Assembly: GCA_045656005.1 (NCBI GenBank)
Contig: JAZOQG010000076.1
Coordinates: forward strand, 1 to 23,663
From: JAZNQN01 sp045656005
Lineage (GTDB): Bacteria > Bacillota > Clostridia > UMGS1883 > UMGS1540
Direction of reading: 5' to 3'
Length of the DNA stretch: 23,663 nt
Shown here piece after piece: positions 6,206 through 14,176 of this stretch; position 1 is the first letter of the stretch; each line of letters begins with the position of its first letter. The notes beneath the pieces are model-generated. The model saw only the letters and a list, made by a program, of their open reading frames with translations. It was not told the DNA's origin and searched no databases. The translations under genes were made by a program, and so were the position numbers.

Positions 6206-8683
6206 ATGCAAAAATTCAATGTTTTCGGAATGAGCTGTGCGGCTTGCAGCAGCAAGGTAGAGAAAGCGGTGTCAAAGGTTTGGGGAGTTAAAAAGTGCAG
6301 TGTTAACCTTTTGACAGGCAGTATGGAAATTGAAGGCGATGCCGATAAGAAAGAAATTATAGATGCAGTTAAAAAAGCAGGGTATAGTGCAGTAATGCAA
6401 GGGGAGAAAATTGAAGAGGATAAAAAAGAAAGTGAAACGGCAGTACTTTTCAAGCGTTTTTTATATTCACTTGGGTTTTTACTGGTGCTTATGTATTTTT
6501 CAATGGGACATGTAATGTTTGGAGCACCGCTTCCTGCTTTTTTTAATTCAAATCCAATAGGAATAGCACTAATGCAGTTTATATTATCAGCTATAATACT
6601 AATAATAAACAAAAAGTTTTTTATAAGCGGTGCGAAAGGAATTTTTCACGCAGCACCTAATATGGACACTTTGGTTTCACTTGGGAGCGGTGCGTCATTT
6701 ATATACAGTACGCTTATTCTTTTTCTTATGAGCGGAAATATACAAAATGCCCATCATATGCTTCATGAGCTTTATTTTGAGTCTGCTGCAATGATTTTGG
6801 TTTTGATAACTGTCGGGAAAATGCTAGAGGCTTTCAGCAAGGGGAAAACAACAAATGCCATTAAAAGTCTTATGAGCCTTGCGCCTAAAACCGCAATAGT
6901 TATAGTTGATGGAAAAGAAGTGGTATGCGAAATAGAAAGGCTTAAAAAGGGCGATATATTTATCATAAAAGCAGGTTCTGACATACCTGCCGACGGCATT
7001 ATAGTTGAAGGCGAAGGAAGTGCTGATGAATCGGCAGTTACTGGTGAGAGTATCCCTGTAGAAAAAAGTGTTGGAAAAAACGTTATATCAGGCACACGTC
7101 TTTTGTCGGGATATATAAAATGCCGTGCGGAGAAGGTGGGAGAAGATACAACACTTTCTCATATTATAAAAATGGTAAGCGATGCCGCCGCATCAAAAGC
7201 ACCTGTGGCGAAGGCGGCAGACAAGGTTTCGGCATATTTTGTGCCTGCTGTTTTGGTAATTGGTTTTGTTTCTGCGGTTTTATGGCTTATGCTGGGTGAA
7301 AGCATAGGATTTGCGCTTGCGAGAGGCATTTGTGTGCTTGTGATAAGCTGCCCTTGTGCTTTGGGACTTGCAACCCCTGTTGCAATAATGGTTGGAAACG
7401 GAGTGGGTGCAAAATGCGGAATACTTTTTAAAAATGCCAGAGCGCTTGAAGAAACGGGCAGAGCAGAAATTGTTGCACTTGATAAAACAGGAACTTTAAC
7501 AAAAGGGAAACCCGAAGTCACCGACATTATAACTTTTGGTGCTTTCAGCGAAAAAGAGGCGTTGGAAATTGCATATTCACTGGAAATCAAAAGCGAGCAT
7601 CCTCTTGCAAAGGCTATAGCGGGGAAGGCTGAGACAGAGGGAATAAAAGCTATGGAAACTGAAAGTTTTGATATTTTTCAGGGCGGCGGTGTTAAGGCAT
7701 TTATGGGTGAAGAAGTGCTCCGCGGCGGAAATTATGATTTCGTGTCAAAGTATGCAAAAATCGACACAGTGGCACTTGAAACTGCCGAAAAACTTTCGGA
7801 AATGGGTAAAACGGCAATGTTTTTTGCGAAGGGTGACACACTCTCTTCAGTAATTGCGGTTGCCGACGACCTTCGTGATGACAGCATAAATGCAATAAAA
7901 GAGCTTCATAAAATGGGAATTAAAACTGTTATGATAACGGGTGATAACGAGAAAACTGCCCGTGAAATTGCAAAAAGAGCAGGAATAAAAGAAGTTTTTT
8001 CTTCCGTTTTGCCATCGGGAAAAGAAGAAATTATAAAAAAACTGAAAAAAAACGGAAAGGTTATTATGGTGGGTGACGGAATAAACGATGCACCTGCACT
8101 TACAAGAGCAGATATAGGCATTGCCATAGGAGCAGGCGAGGATATTGCCATTGATGCGGCAGAGGTTGTTTTGATGAAAAACAATCTTTCCGATGTTCCT
8201 GCCGCAATAAAACTCTCCCGTGCAACTTTAAAAAATATATACGAAAATCTTTTCTGGGCATTTATATATAACATATTAGGAATTCCTCTTGCGGCAGGTG
8301 CGTTTATCATGACTTTTGGGTGGAAACTAAATCCAATGTTTGGTGCTGCGGCAATGAGTGTGTCAAGTTTTTGTGTTGTAATGAATGCGTTAAGACTGAA
8401 TTTCGCGGATATTAAAAATCCTGATAAATATAATAAAAGAATAGTTTTGAGAAAAAGAAAGGCGGAAAAAATGATGAAAGTAACACTTAAAATTGAAGGC
8501 ATGATGTGTATGCATTGTGAAGGCAGAGTAAAAAGCACTCTCGAAGGAATAGAAGGAGTAGAAGAAGCTTTGGTAAGCCACGAGACGGGAACTGCCGAAA
8601 TTACTGCAAAAGAAGGCATCAATACTCAGGCTCTTGCAGATGCAGTAACGGCACAGGGATATAAGGTTTTGGAAATAAAATAA
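6206..8683 (+). CDS. copA: Copper-exporting P1B-type ATPase with N- and C-terminal metal-binding domains
   Basis: The 825-residue protein exports Cu(I) across the cytoplasmic membrane using ATP. In order it shows an N-terminal heavy-metal-associated domain with Cys11-x-x-Cys14 (GMSCAAC), several membrane helices, the TGES actuator motif, Cys382-Pro-Cys384 in the transport helix, the phosphorylation site Asp426 in DKTGTLT, the His465-Pro466 pair of the nucleotide domain, and GDGINDAPAL. The last two helices carry YN and MSVSS, the Cu(I) class signature. Past the last helix is a Lys/Arg-rich linker and a second metal-binding domain with Cys768-Met-His-Cys771 (near residues 758-825), like a fused CopZ chaperone. 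I chose the ATG at 6206 because GAGGTG lies just upstream; a TTG at 6188 would add six residues without a ribosome binding site. Confidence 0.96.
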   Translation: MQKFNVFGMSCAACSSKVEKAVSKVWGVKKCSVNLLTGSMEIEGDADKKEIIDAVKKAGYSAVMQGEKIEEDKKESETAVLFKRFLYSLGFLLVLMYFSMGHVMFGAPLPAFFNSNPIGIALMQFILSAIILIINKKFFISGAKGIFHAAPNMDTLVSLGSGASFIYSTLILFLMSGNIQNAHHMLHELYFESAAMILVLITVGKMLEAFSKGKTTNAIKSLMSLAPKTAIVIVDGKEVVCEIERLKKGDIFIIKAGSDIPADGIIVEGEGSADESAVTGESIPVEKSVGKNVISGTRLLSGYIKCRAEKVGEDTTLSHIIKMVSDAAASKAPVAKAADKVSAYFVPAVLVIGFVSAVLWLMLGESIGFALARGICVLVISCPCALGLATPVAIMVGNGVGAKCGILFKNARALEETGRAEIVALDKTGTLTKGKPEVTDIITFGAFSEKEALEIAYSLEIKSEHPLAKAIAGKAETEGIKAMETESFDIFQGGGVKAFMGEEVLRGGNYDFVSKYAKIDTVALETAEKLSEMGKTAMFFAKGDTLSSVIAVADDLRDDSINAIKELHKMGIKTVMITGDNEKTAREIAKRAGIKEVFSSVLPSGKEEIIKKLKKNGKVIMVGDGINDAPALTRADIGIAIGAGEDIAIDAAEVVLMKNNLSDVPAAIKLSRATLKNIYENLFWAFIYNILGIPLAAGAFIMTFGWKLNPMFGAAAMSVSSFCVVMNALRLNFADIKNPDKYNKRIVLRKRKAEKMMKVTLKIEGMMCMHCEGRVKSTLEGIEGVEEALVSHETGTAEITAKEGINTQALADAVTAQGYKVLEIK

Positions 8684-8732
8684 AATTTTTGGGGCATAAT
8701 ATCAAAAAGTATATATGAAGGGCAGTGATATT

Positions 8733-9410
8733 ATGTCGGAAGAAAATAACGAAAAAAATGATTTTGATTATGAAAGAATTAAGGAAACAGCCACAGCAGA
8801 AATTGAAACAGGGAACGGAAAAATATTTTGTCTTACCATAATCGGGCAGATAGAAGGGCATGAGCTTTTGCCTCCGCAAAGTAAAACCACAAAGTATGAG
8901 CATGTTATACCACTTCTGGCATCAATTGAAGAGGACAAAGATATAAAGGGGCTTTTGGTTATTTTAAATACCATGGGCGGTGATGTTGAGGCAGGACTTG
9001 CAATTTCTGAAATGATTTCGGGAATGAAGAAGCCGACAGTATCATTGGTGCTTGGGGGAGGTCACAGTATAGGAGTACCCCTTGCAGTTTCGTCAAAATA
9101 TTCATTCATTGCACCAAGTGCCACAATGACAGTTCACCCGGTTCGTTTCAGCGGAACAATTATAGGTGTACCGCAGGCATTCCAGTATCTTGTTAAGATG
9201 CAGGAGCGAATTATTAAGTTTGTCGTTTCAAATTCCAAAATTAAAGAAGAAGAACTTAAAAGACTTCTCTCCGAAACAGGAGAAATGGCAAATGACGTGG
9301 GAAGCATCGTATCGGGTGACGATGCAGTAAAATGCGGACTTATTGATGAAGTGGGAAATATTTCGTCGGCTATTGAAAAATTAAATGAGCTAATAAAAAA
9401 CAAAGGCTAA
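8733..9410 (+). CDS. tepA: ClpP-like serine protease, TepA/YmfB type
   Basis: The 225-residue protein closely follows the translocation-enhancing protein TepA (YmfB) of Bacillus, a ClpP-class serine protease. Visible are the PPQSKTTKYEHVIP block (residues 47-60), the LNTMGGDVEAGLAI strand-turn (78-91), nucleophile Ser112 in GGGHSIGVPLAV and catalytic His135 in MTVHPVR. No signal peptide is present, so it works in the cytoplasm; family members have been linked to protein export and forespore proteolysis. I prefer the ATG at 8733, which has AAGGGCAG upstream, over one at 8715 with no ribosome binding site. It follows copA by 49 bases without an obvious promoter, and its last codons lie inside a terminator hairpin shared with leuB. 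Confidence 0.92.
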   Translation: MSEENNEKNDFDYERIKETATAEIETGNGKIFCLTIIGQIEGHELLPPQSKTTKYEHVIPLLASIEEDKDIKGLLVILNTMGGDVEAGLAISEMISGMKKPTVSLVLGGGHSIGVPLAVSSKYSFIAPSATMTVHPVRFSGTIIGVPQAFQYLVKMQERIIKFVVSNSKIKEEELKRLLSETGEMANDVGSIVSGDDAVKCGLIDEVGNISSAIEKLNELIKNKG

Positions 9411-9428
9411 ATGCCTTTGTTTTTTATT
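9392..9428. terminator. Bidirectional terminator overlapping the tepA and leuB stop codons
   Basis: A perfect 16-bp inverted repeat (9392-9407 with 9413-9428) with a five-base loop is flanked by an A run on one side and a T run on the other, so it can terminate both converging transcripts. Both stop codons fall in or beside the loop: TAA of tepA at 9408-9410, TAG of leuB at 9407-9409. Because the arms are translated in both directions, TepA ends in IKNKG and LeuB in IKNKGI. Confidence 0.93.
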
Positions 9429-10492
9429 GTGTCTGATATAAGGTTTCCCATTTCTTTGCAACCTACTTTTTTAAATCCTTCTTCATATATATCCTGCGTT
9501 CTAAAGCCCATATCTAAAACAGACGACACGGCTTTTTCTATTGCATTTGATTCTTTTTCCATCGAAAAGCTATATCGGAGCATCATAGCTGCAGACAAAA
9601 TTGCGCCTATGGGATTTGCTATATCTTTGCCTGCAATATCAGGAGCGGAGCCGTGAATAGGCTCGTAAAGACCTAAAGAAGTATCTCCAAGGCTTGATGA
9701 AGGAATCATTCCTATTGAGCCTGTTATCATAGATGCCTCATCTGACAGTATGTCACCGAACATGTTTTCAGTCACAATAACATCAAACTGCGAAGGGTCT
9801 TTTATGATTTGCATTGCACAGTTATCTACATACATGTGAGTTAAAGTTACATCAGGATAATCTTTTGAAAGATTTTCCATAATCTCTTTCCAAAGTCTGC
9901 TTGAAGAAAGTACATTGCTTTTTTCAACGGAGCATAAAAGTTTTCTGCGTTTCCTTGCCGTTTCAAAGCCTATGCGTCCAATTCTCTCAAATTCGTTTTC
10001 TGTGTAGGTAAGAATATCTGTTGCAGTTTTTTTGCCATCAATTTCTTCGGTTTTGTGCTCTCCAAAATATATTCCCCCACAAAGTTCACGAACAATTATA
10101 AAGTCAATCCCGCGCTCTACAATTTCCTTTTTGAGAGGGGAAGCACCTGAAAGCTGTTTCCACACTTTTGCAGGGCGGTTGTTTGAATAAACTCCCAATG
10201 CTTTGCGAAGTCGCAAAAGTCCTTTTTCGGGCCTTTTTTCAGAGGGTAGGCAGTTCCATTTTTCACCGCCTACTGCACCAAGCAGTACACTATCGCTTTT
10301 TAAGACTTTTGAAAGCTCGCTTTCAGGAAGCGGATCGCCAAAAAGGTCAATTGCATTGCCACCCATAAAAACATCGGTATATTCAAAACTATGACCGAAT
10401 TTCTCCCCAACAGCATCAAGACACCTTAAAGCCTCTTCTATAATTTCAGGACCTATTCCGTCACCGCGGATTACGGCTATTTCTTTATTCAT
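9407..10492 (-). CDS. leuB: 3-isopropylmalate dehydrogenase
   Basis: The 361-residue enzyme oxidises and decarboxylates 3-isopropylmalate with NAD, giving 2-ketoisocaproate, the leucine precursor. Family marks include the IRGDGIGPEI N-terminus, AVGGEKW, the RLRKALGVYSNNRPAK block (substrate-binding arginines), the RELCGGIYFG motif, TENMFGDILSDEAS (metal-binding aspartates), and YEPIHGSAPDIAGKDIANP (nicotinamide cofactor region). Length is normal. Its start overlaps the end of leuD by eight bases, and it is the last gene of the leuACDB operon. It converges on tepA with a four-base overlap inside a shared terminator. Confidence 0.97.
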   Translation of the reverse strand: MNKEIAVIRGDGIGPEIIEEALRCLDAVGEKFGHSFEYTDVFMGGNAIDLFGDPLPESELSKVLKSDSVLLGAVGGEKWNCLPSEKRPEKGLLRLRKALGVYSNNRPAKVWKQLSGASPLKKEIVERGIDFIIVRELCGGIYFGEHKTEEIDGKKTATDILTYTENEFERIGRIGFETARKRRKLLCSVEKSNVLSSSRLWKEIMENLSKDYPDVTLTHMYVDNCAMQIIKDPSQFDVIVTENMFGDILSDEASMITGSIGMIPSSSLGDTSLGLYEPIHGSAPDIAGKDIANPIGAILSAAMMLRYSFSMEKESNAIEKAVSSVLDMGFRTQDIYEEGFKKVGCKEMGNLISDTIKNKGI

Positions 10493-10988
10493 TCTTTTCG
10501 CCTGCCTTATTTTTAATGGAGGAGAGAAGACCTCCGCTTTCTATGATATTTTGAATAAAAGGCGGAAAGGATTGAGCCTTATAAGTTTTCCCGCTTGTAA
10601 GATTTATAATAATTCCGCTGTCAAAATCAATGTCAATTTTGTCACCCATATTTATTTCATCTGCCGCACTTTCGCATTCTAAAATCGGCATACCAATGTT
10701 TATTGCATTTCTGTAAAAAATCCGTGCAAAGCTTTTGGCTATAATGCATCCCGTGCCGCAGGTTTTAATTACAAGAGGTGCATGTTCTCTTGAAGAGCCG
10801 CAACCAAAATTGTATCCTGCTACAATAACGTCACCCTTTGAAACGTTTTTTGCAAATTCTTTGTCAATATCTTCCATGCAGTGGGCGGAAAGCTCAAAGG
10901 GGTCAGAAGTATTTAAATATCTTGCAGGAATAATTACGTCTGTATCAACATTATCACCATATTTAAAAACTTTTCCTGATGTTTTCAT
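10485..10988 (-). CDS. leuD: 3-isopropylmalate dehydratase small subunit
   Basis: The 167-residue swivel-domain subunit works with LeuC to isomerise 2-isopropylmalate to 3-isopropylmalate. It has the family motifs FKYGDNVDTDVIIPARYL near the N-terminus and GYNFGCGSSREHAP, which contacts the substrate. I chose the ATG at 10988 because GGAGG lies about six bases upstream; the frame opens 12 codons earlier inside leuC. The ATG overlaps the leuC TGA as ATGA (10985-10988), so the two subunits are probably translated in a coupled way. The short form without a long C-terminal extension matches the type found with the 420-residue LeuC class. Confidence 0.97.
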   Translation of the reverse strand: MKTSGKVFKYGDNVDTDVIIPARYLNTSDPFELSAHCMEDIDKEFAKNVSKGDVIVAGYNFGCGSSREHAPLVIKTCGTGCIIAKSFARIFYRNAINIGMPILECESAADEINMGDKIDIDFDSGIIINLTSGKTYKAQSFPPFIQNIIESGGLLSSIKNKAGEKNE

Positions 10989-12250
10989 ATTTTGACCTCC
11001 TTCGGCTCTTTTATATAGCCACAAACTGCACTTTCTGCGGCAGTGAGGGGAGAGGCAAGATATACTTCGCTCTTAACATGACCCATTCTGCCCACAAAAT
11101 TTCTGTTGGTTGTTGCAACGCATCGCTCACCCTCTGCCAAAATTCCCATGTATCCTCCAAGACACGGACCGCAGGTAGGGGGAGAAGTAACTGCCCCTGC
11201 ATCGGTAAATGCAGTGATATAACCACGCTCGGCACATTCTCGGTAAATTTCCATAGTCGCAGGAATTATTATGCATCTTACACCATCTGCTACTTTTTTG
11301 TCTTTAAGCACTGAGTATGCCGCTTCCATATCTTCCATTCTGCCGTTTGTACAGCTTCCTATAACAACCTGGTCGATTTTGATATGAGAAAGCGATGAAG
11401 CGGGATGTGTGTTTTCGGGAAGATGGGGGCATGCCACAGTAGGAGTAATTTCGTTTAAATCTATTTTAATTGTTTTCTCGTATTCTGCCTGTGGGTCTGC
11501 TTCAAAAATTTTGTAAGGACGGCGGCATCTCCCTTCCATATACTCTATGGTTTTTTCGTCAATGGGGAAAATTGCGTTTTTTGCACCTGCTTCTATTGCC
11601 ATGTTGCAGATTGTAAAGCGGTCATCCATTGAAAGAGAAGAAATGCCCGCTCCGCAAAATTCCATGCTTTTATAAAGTGCACCGTCAACACCTATAATGC
11701 CTATAATTGTTAAAATAACGTCTTTTCCGCAACAGTTTCCGGGAAGAGTGCCCAAAAGCTCAAATTTGATTGCCGAAGGCACACGAAACCATCCTTTCCC
11801 TTCTGCCATGCCTGCCGCCATATCTGTGCTTCCAACACCTGTTGAAAATGCACCAAGTGCACCGTAGGTACATGTATGACTGTCTGCCCCGATTATTACA
11901 TCGCCGCCGCAAACTATACCCTGTTCGGGAAGGAGTGCGTGCTCAATGCCCATTTTTCCCACATCATAAAAATGGCTTATTTTGTGTTTTTGTGAAAACT
12001 TTCTGCACATTGCAGACTGCTCTGCGGCTTTTATGTCTTTGTTCGGCACAAAATGGTCCAAAACTATTGCAATTTTTTCCTTGTCAAATACATTCTCAAA
12101 GCCAGCTTTTTCGAATTCTTTTATCGCAACGGGAGTTGTAATATCGTTCCCAAGTATAATATCAAGCCTTGCTGATATTAGTTGACCGGGCTCCACGTGA
12201 GAAAGAGATGCATGGTCTGCGAGGATTTTTTGCGTCATTGTCATTGCCAT
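10985..12250 (-). CDS. leuC: 3-isopropylmalate dehydratase large subunit
   Basis: The 421-residue aconitase-family subunit binds a 4Fe-4S cluster. The three cluster ligands are visible: Cys300 in GSCTNGR, and Cys360 and Cys363 in TCGPCLGG. Other family blocks are ADSHTCTYGALGAF and DHFVPNKD. The length corresponds to the shorter LeuC/homoaconitase type common in Clostridia and archaea, not the roughly 465-residue enterobacterial form. It starts four bases after the leuA stop with a GGAGAG ribosome binding site. Its stop overlaps the leuD start. Confidence 0.97.
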   Translation of the reverse strand: MAMTMTQKILADHASLSHVEPGQLISARLDIILGNDITTPVAIKEFEKAGFENVFDKEKIAIVLDHFVPNKDIKAAEQSAMCRKFSQKHKISHFYDVGKMGIEHALLPEQGIVCGGDVIIGADSHTCTYGALGAFSTGVGSTDMAAGMAEGKGWFRVPSAIKFELLGTLPGNCCGKDVILTIIGIIGVDGALYKSMEFCGAGISSLSMDDRFTICNMAIEAGAKNAIFPIDEKTIEYMEGRCRRPYKIFEADPQAEYEKTIKIDLNEITPTVACPHLPENTHPASSLSHIKIDQVVIGSCTNGRMEDMEAAYSVLKDKKVADGVRCIIIPATMEIYRECAERGYITAFTDAGAVTSPPTCGPCLGGYMGILAEGERCVATTNRNFVGRMGHVKSEVYLASPLTAAESAVCGYIKEPKEVKI

Positions 12251-12254
12251 AATA

Positions 12255-13928
12255 TCACTCTCCCTCTTTACTCAAATTACTGTAAGCGCACAAAAGCGCA
12301 TCAGCACCTGCACGGATAATATCCGTGTTTGTACCTGCACCCCAGAAAAGTCTGCCATGCCCGTCTTCGAGACCGATATAGGACACAGCATAACTTTTTG
12401 AGCCTTGCTCCTGCATACTGTGCTCGGTGTAAAATTGCAAAGTATAATTTGCACCTGTAATATTTTTAAGGGCATTGCTGACTGCGTCAAGAGAACCATT
12501 ACCTTCTGCAGATGCTTTAACAATTTTGCCGTCAACAATAAATTCAATATCCGTTAAAACACTCTCGCCCCGTCTTGCAAAATGGATATCAGATATAGAG
12601 ATTTTAGGCGATGTGATAAGATAGTGTTCTTTGAAAATATGTAAAATATCTTCGGGCTTGAGCTCTTTGTGCTCCTGGTCTGAAATACTCTTGCAAAGGT
12701 AACTTAATTCCTCGCGAAGTCCTGAAGGCAGGATATATCCGAACATATGCTCCATAATGTAGCCAATGCCGCCCTTTCCGCTTTGTGAGTTGACTCTTAT
12801 TACATCTGCGTCGTATGTACGATTGATGTCGGCAGGGTCAATCGGAATGTAGGGAACAGACCAAAGTCCTTCGGGATTTTCACTGCGATATTTCATGCCT
12901 TTTGCAATAGCATCCTGATGGCTCCCTGAAAATGCGGCAAAAACTAAAGCTCCTGCATAGGGCGAACGTTCATGAACGTGCATACGTGTACATTTTTCGT
13001 AAACATCAACAATGTATGGCATATCGGAAAAATCAAGGCGGGGGTCAATTCCATGTGAATACAAATTCATAGCCAAAGTTACAATGTCGGCATTTCCCGT
13101 TCTTTCTCCGTTCCCGAAAAGTGTTCCTTCAACTCTGTCCGCTCCTGCCAAAAGGGCAAGTTCTGTGTCGGCAATACCTGTTCCGCGGTCATTATGGGGG
13201 TGAAGAGAAAGTGTTACAAATTCTCGGTATTTAAGATTCCGGCTCATGTATTCTACCTGATTTGCATATATATGAGGCATACTCATTTCAACAGTAACAG
13301 GAAGATTTATTATAACGTTGTTGTTTTCCGAAGGTGCGAGCACATCCAAAACTGCATTGCAGACCTCAAGGGCAAAGTCGGGTTCTGTTCCCGTAAAGCT
13401 CTCAGGTGAATATTCAAAGCGGAAGTTCCCTTCATATTCTGCCGCAAGTTTTTTTGCAAGCTTTGCACCTTTTATTGCAATTTTCTTTATTTCATCTTTA
13501 CTTTTTTTGAAAACCTGTTTTCTTTGAGCGATGCTTGTGGAGTTGTAAAAATGAATTATTGCATTTTTAGCACCTTTGCATGCCTCGAAGGTTTTTCGCA
13601 TAATGTGTTCTCTGCACTGTGTGAGAACCTGAACAGAAACGTCATCAGGGATAAGATTGCGGTCGATTAAAGCTCTTAAAAACTCATACTCTGTTTCCGA
13701 TGACGCAGGAAAACCCACCTCAATTTCCTTAAAGCCTACCTTTAAGAGAAGCTGATAGAATTCGAGCTTTTCCTGAAGGCTCATGGGAATTACAAGGCTC
13801 TGATTTCCGTCACGCATATCAACACTGCACCATATGGGCGCTTTTTCAATATGGTCACGGTGTACCCAGGAAGTATTTTCCCCGGGAGCGGGGAAATAAC
13901 TGACGCCATATTTTTTATGATTCATCAT
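12255..13928 (-). CDS. leuA: 2-isopropylmalate synthase (LeuA type 2)
   Basis: The 557-residue enzyme condenses 2-ketoisovalerate with acetyl-CoA, the committed step to leucine. The DMRDGNQS motif with Asp40 and the metal-binding LHPHNDRG motif mark the catalytic TIM barrel. The C-terminal part (about residues 430-557, with GNGSLDAVSNAL) is the regulatory LeuA dimer domain where leucine normally binds. Its length and N-terminal extension place it in the long type-2 group known from actinobacteria and some Clostridia. The ATG at 13928 follows AGGAGG by six bases; a second ATG directly after is less likely. It is the first gene of leuACDB, behind a structured leader. Confidence 0.96.
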   Translation of the reverse strand: MMNHKKYGVSYFPAPGENTSWVHRDHIEKAPIWCSVDMRDGNQSLVIPMSLQEKLEFYQLLLKVGFKEIEVGFPASSETEYEFLRALIDRNLIPDDVSVQVLTQCREHIMRKTFEACKGAKNAIIHFYNSTSIAQRKQVFKKSKDEIKKIAIKGAKLAKKLAAEYEGNFRFEYSPESFTGTEPDFALEVCNAVLDVLAPSENNNVIINLPVTVEMSMPHIYANQVEYMSRNLKYREFVTLSLHPHNDRGTGIADTELALLAGADRVEGTLFGNGERTGNADIVTLAMNLYSHGIDPRLDFSDMPYIVDVYEKCTRMHVHERSPYAGALVFAAFSGSHQDAIAKGMKYRSENPEGLWSVPYIPIDPADINRTYDADVIRVNSQSGKGGIGYIMEHMFGYILPSGLREELSYLCKSISDQEHKELKPEDILHIFKEHYLITSPKISISDIHFARRGESVLTDIEFIVDGKIVKASAEGNGSLDAVSNALKNITGANYTLQFYTEHSMQEQGSKSYAVSYIGLEDGHGRLFWGAGTNTDIIRAGADALLCAYSNLSKEGE

Positions 13929-13943
13929 AAAACTCCTCCTAAA

Positions 13944-14044
13944 TCAAAACACCCGTCTCAAACAAACCTGAGACGGGTAAAAAACACTTAAAATACCACT
14001 CAAACTGTGCATGGCGCTTTTAAATTCCTTCGCACCTGCCGTCT
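13944..14044 (-). promoter_or_regulatory. Structured leader of the leuACDB operon, candidate attenuator
   Basis: In the sense of the leu transcript, a 10-bp perfect hairpin (ACCCGTCTCA, eight-base loop, TGAGACGGGT; 13978-13951) followed by GTTTTGATTT looks like an intrinsic terminator. It ends ten bases before the leuA Shine-Dalgarno site. An upstream AGACGG (14044-14039) can pair with the CCGUCU of the 5' arm, giving a mutually exclusive antiterminator-like fold. Between them, GGUGC and GCGCC can form another stem. The T-box core (AGGGUGG-ACCGCG) is absent, and I do not recognise a named riboswitch. A 22-codon frame (14012-13944) with three Leu codons crosses the hairpin but lacks a well-placed ribosome binding site. 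Confidence 0.55.
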
Positions 14045-14069
14045 TTGTTGTAGTTTTTATACTAACTAA

Positions 14070-14098
14070 ATGGTAACATAGCTTTTTTTGTTTGTCAA
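14070..14098 (-). promoter_or_regulatory. Promoter of the leuACDB operon
   Basis: On the minus strand a consensus TTGACA (14098-14093) and TACCAT (14075-14070) are 17 bp apart. Transcription would start near 14063, giving a leader of about 135 bases before leuA. It lies back to back with the promoter of the binding-protein gene on the other strand. Confidence 0.7.
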
Positions 14099-14107
14099 TA
14101 ATTTTTG

Positions 14108-14136
14108 TTGATTTTTTAAAAAATCTTTGCTATACT
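14108..14136 (+). promoter_or_regulatory. Promoter of the family-5 binding lipoprotein gene
   Basis: TTGATT (14108-14113) and TATACT (14131-14136) are separated by 17 bp, about 40 bases before the ATG at 14177. It diverges from the leu promoter with only nine bases between the two -35 boxes, so one regulator could affect both. Confidence 0.65.
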
Positions 14137-14176
14137 ATAATATGTTATCTAATGCTAAGGAAAAAGGTGAAAATTT

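Noticed and set aside
7159..8622. Long minus-strand open frames opposite copA (143 and 238 codons)
   Set aside because: copA matches its family across the full length; these frames have no recognisable motifs or ribosome binding sites and are antisense shadows.
10979..12185. Plus-strand open frames of 67-123 codons within leuC and leuD
   Set aside because: They lie opposite well-conserved leuC/leuD and their products look like no protein family.
13944..14012. 22-codon leader peptide upstream of leuA
   Set aside because: Only three of 22 codons are Leu, not clustered, and the nearest purine-rich stretch is about 13 bases from the ATG; kept only as a remark in the leader entry.
13929..14064. 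T-box riboswitch ahead of leuA
   Set aside because: The conserved AGGGUGG-ACCGCG antiterminator core is missing and the leader is too short for a full T-box.
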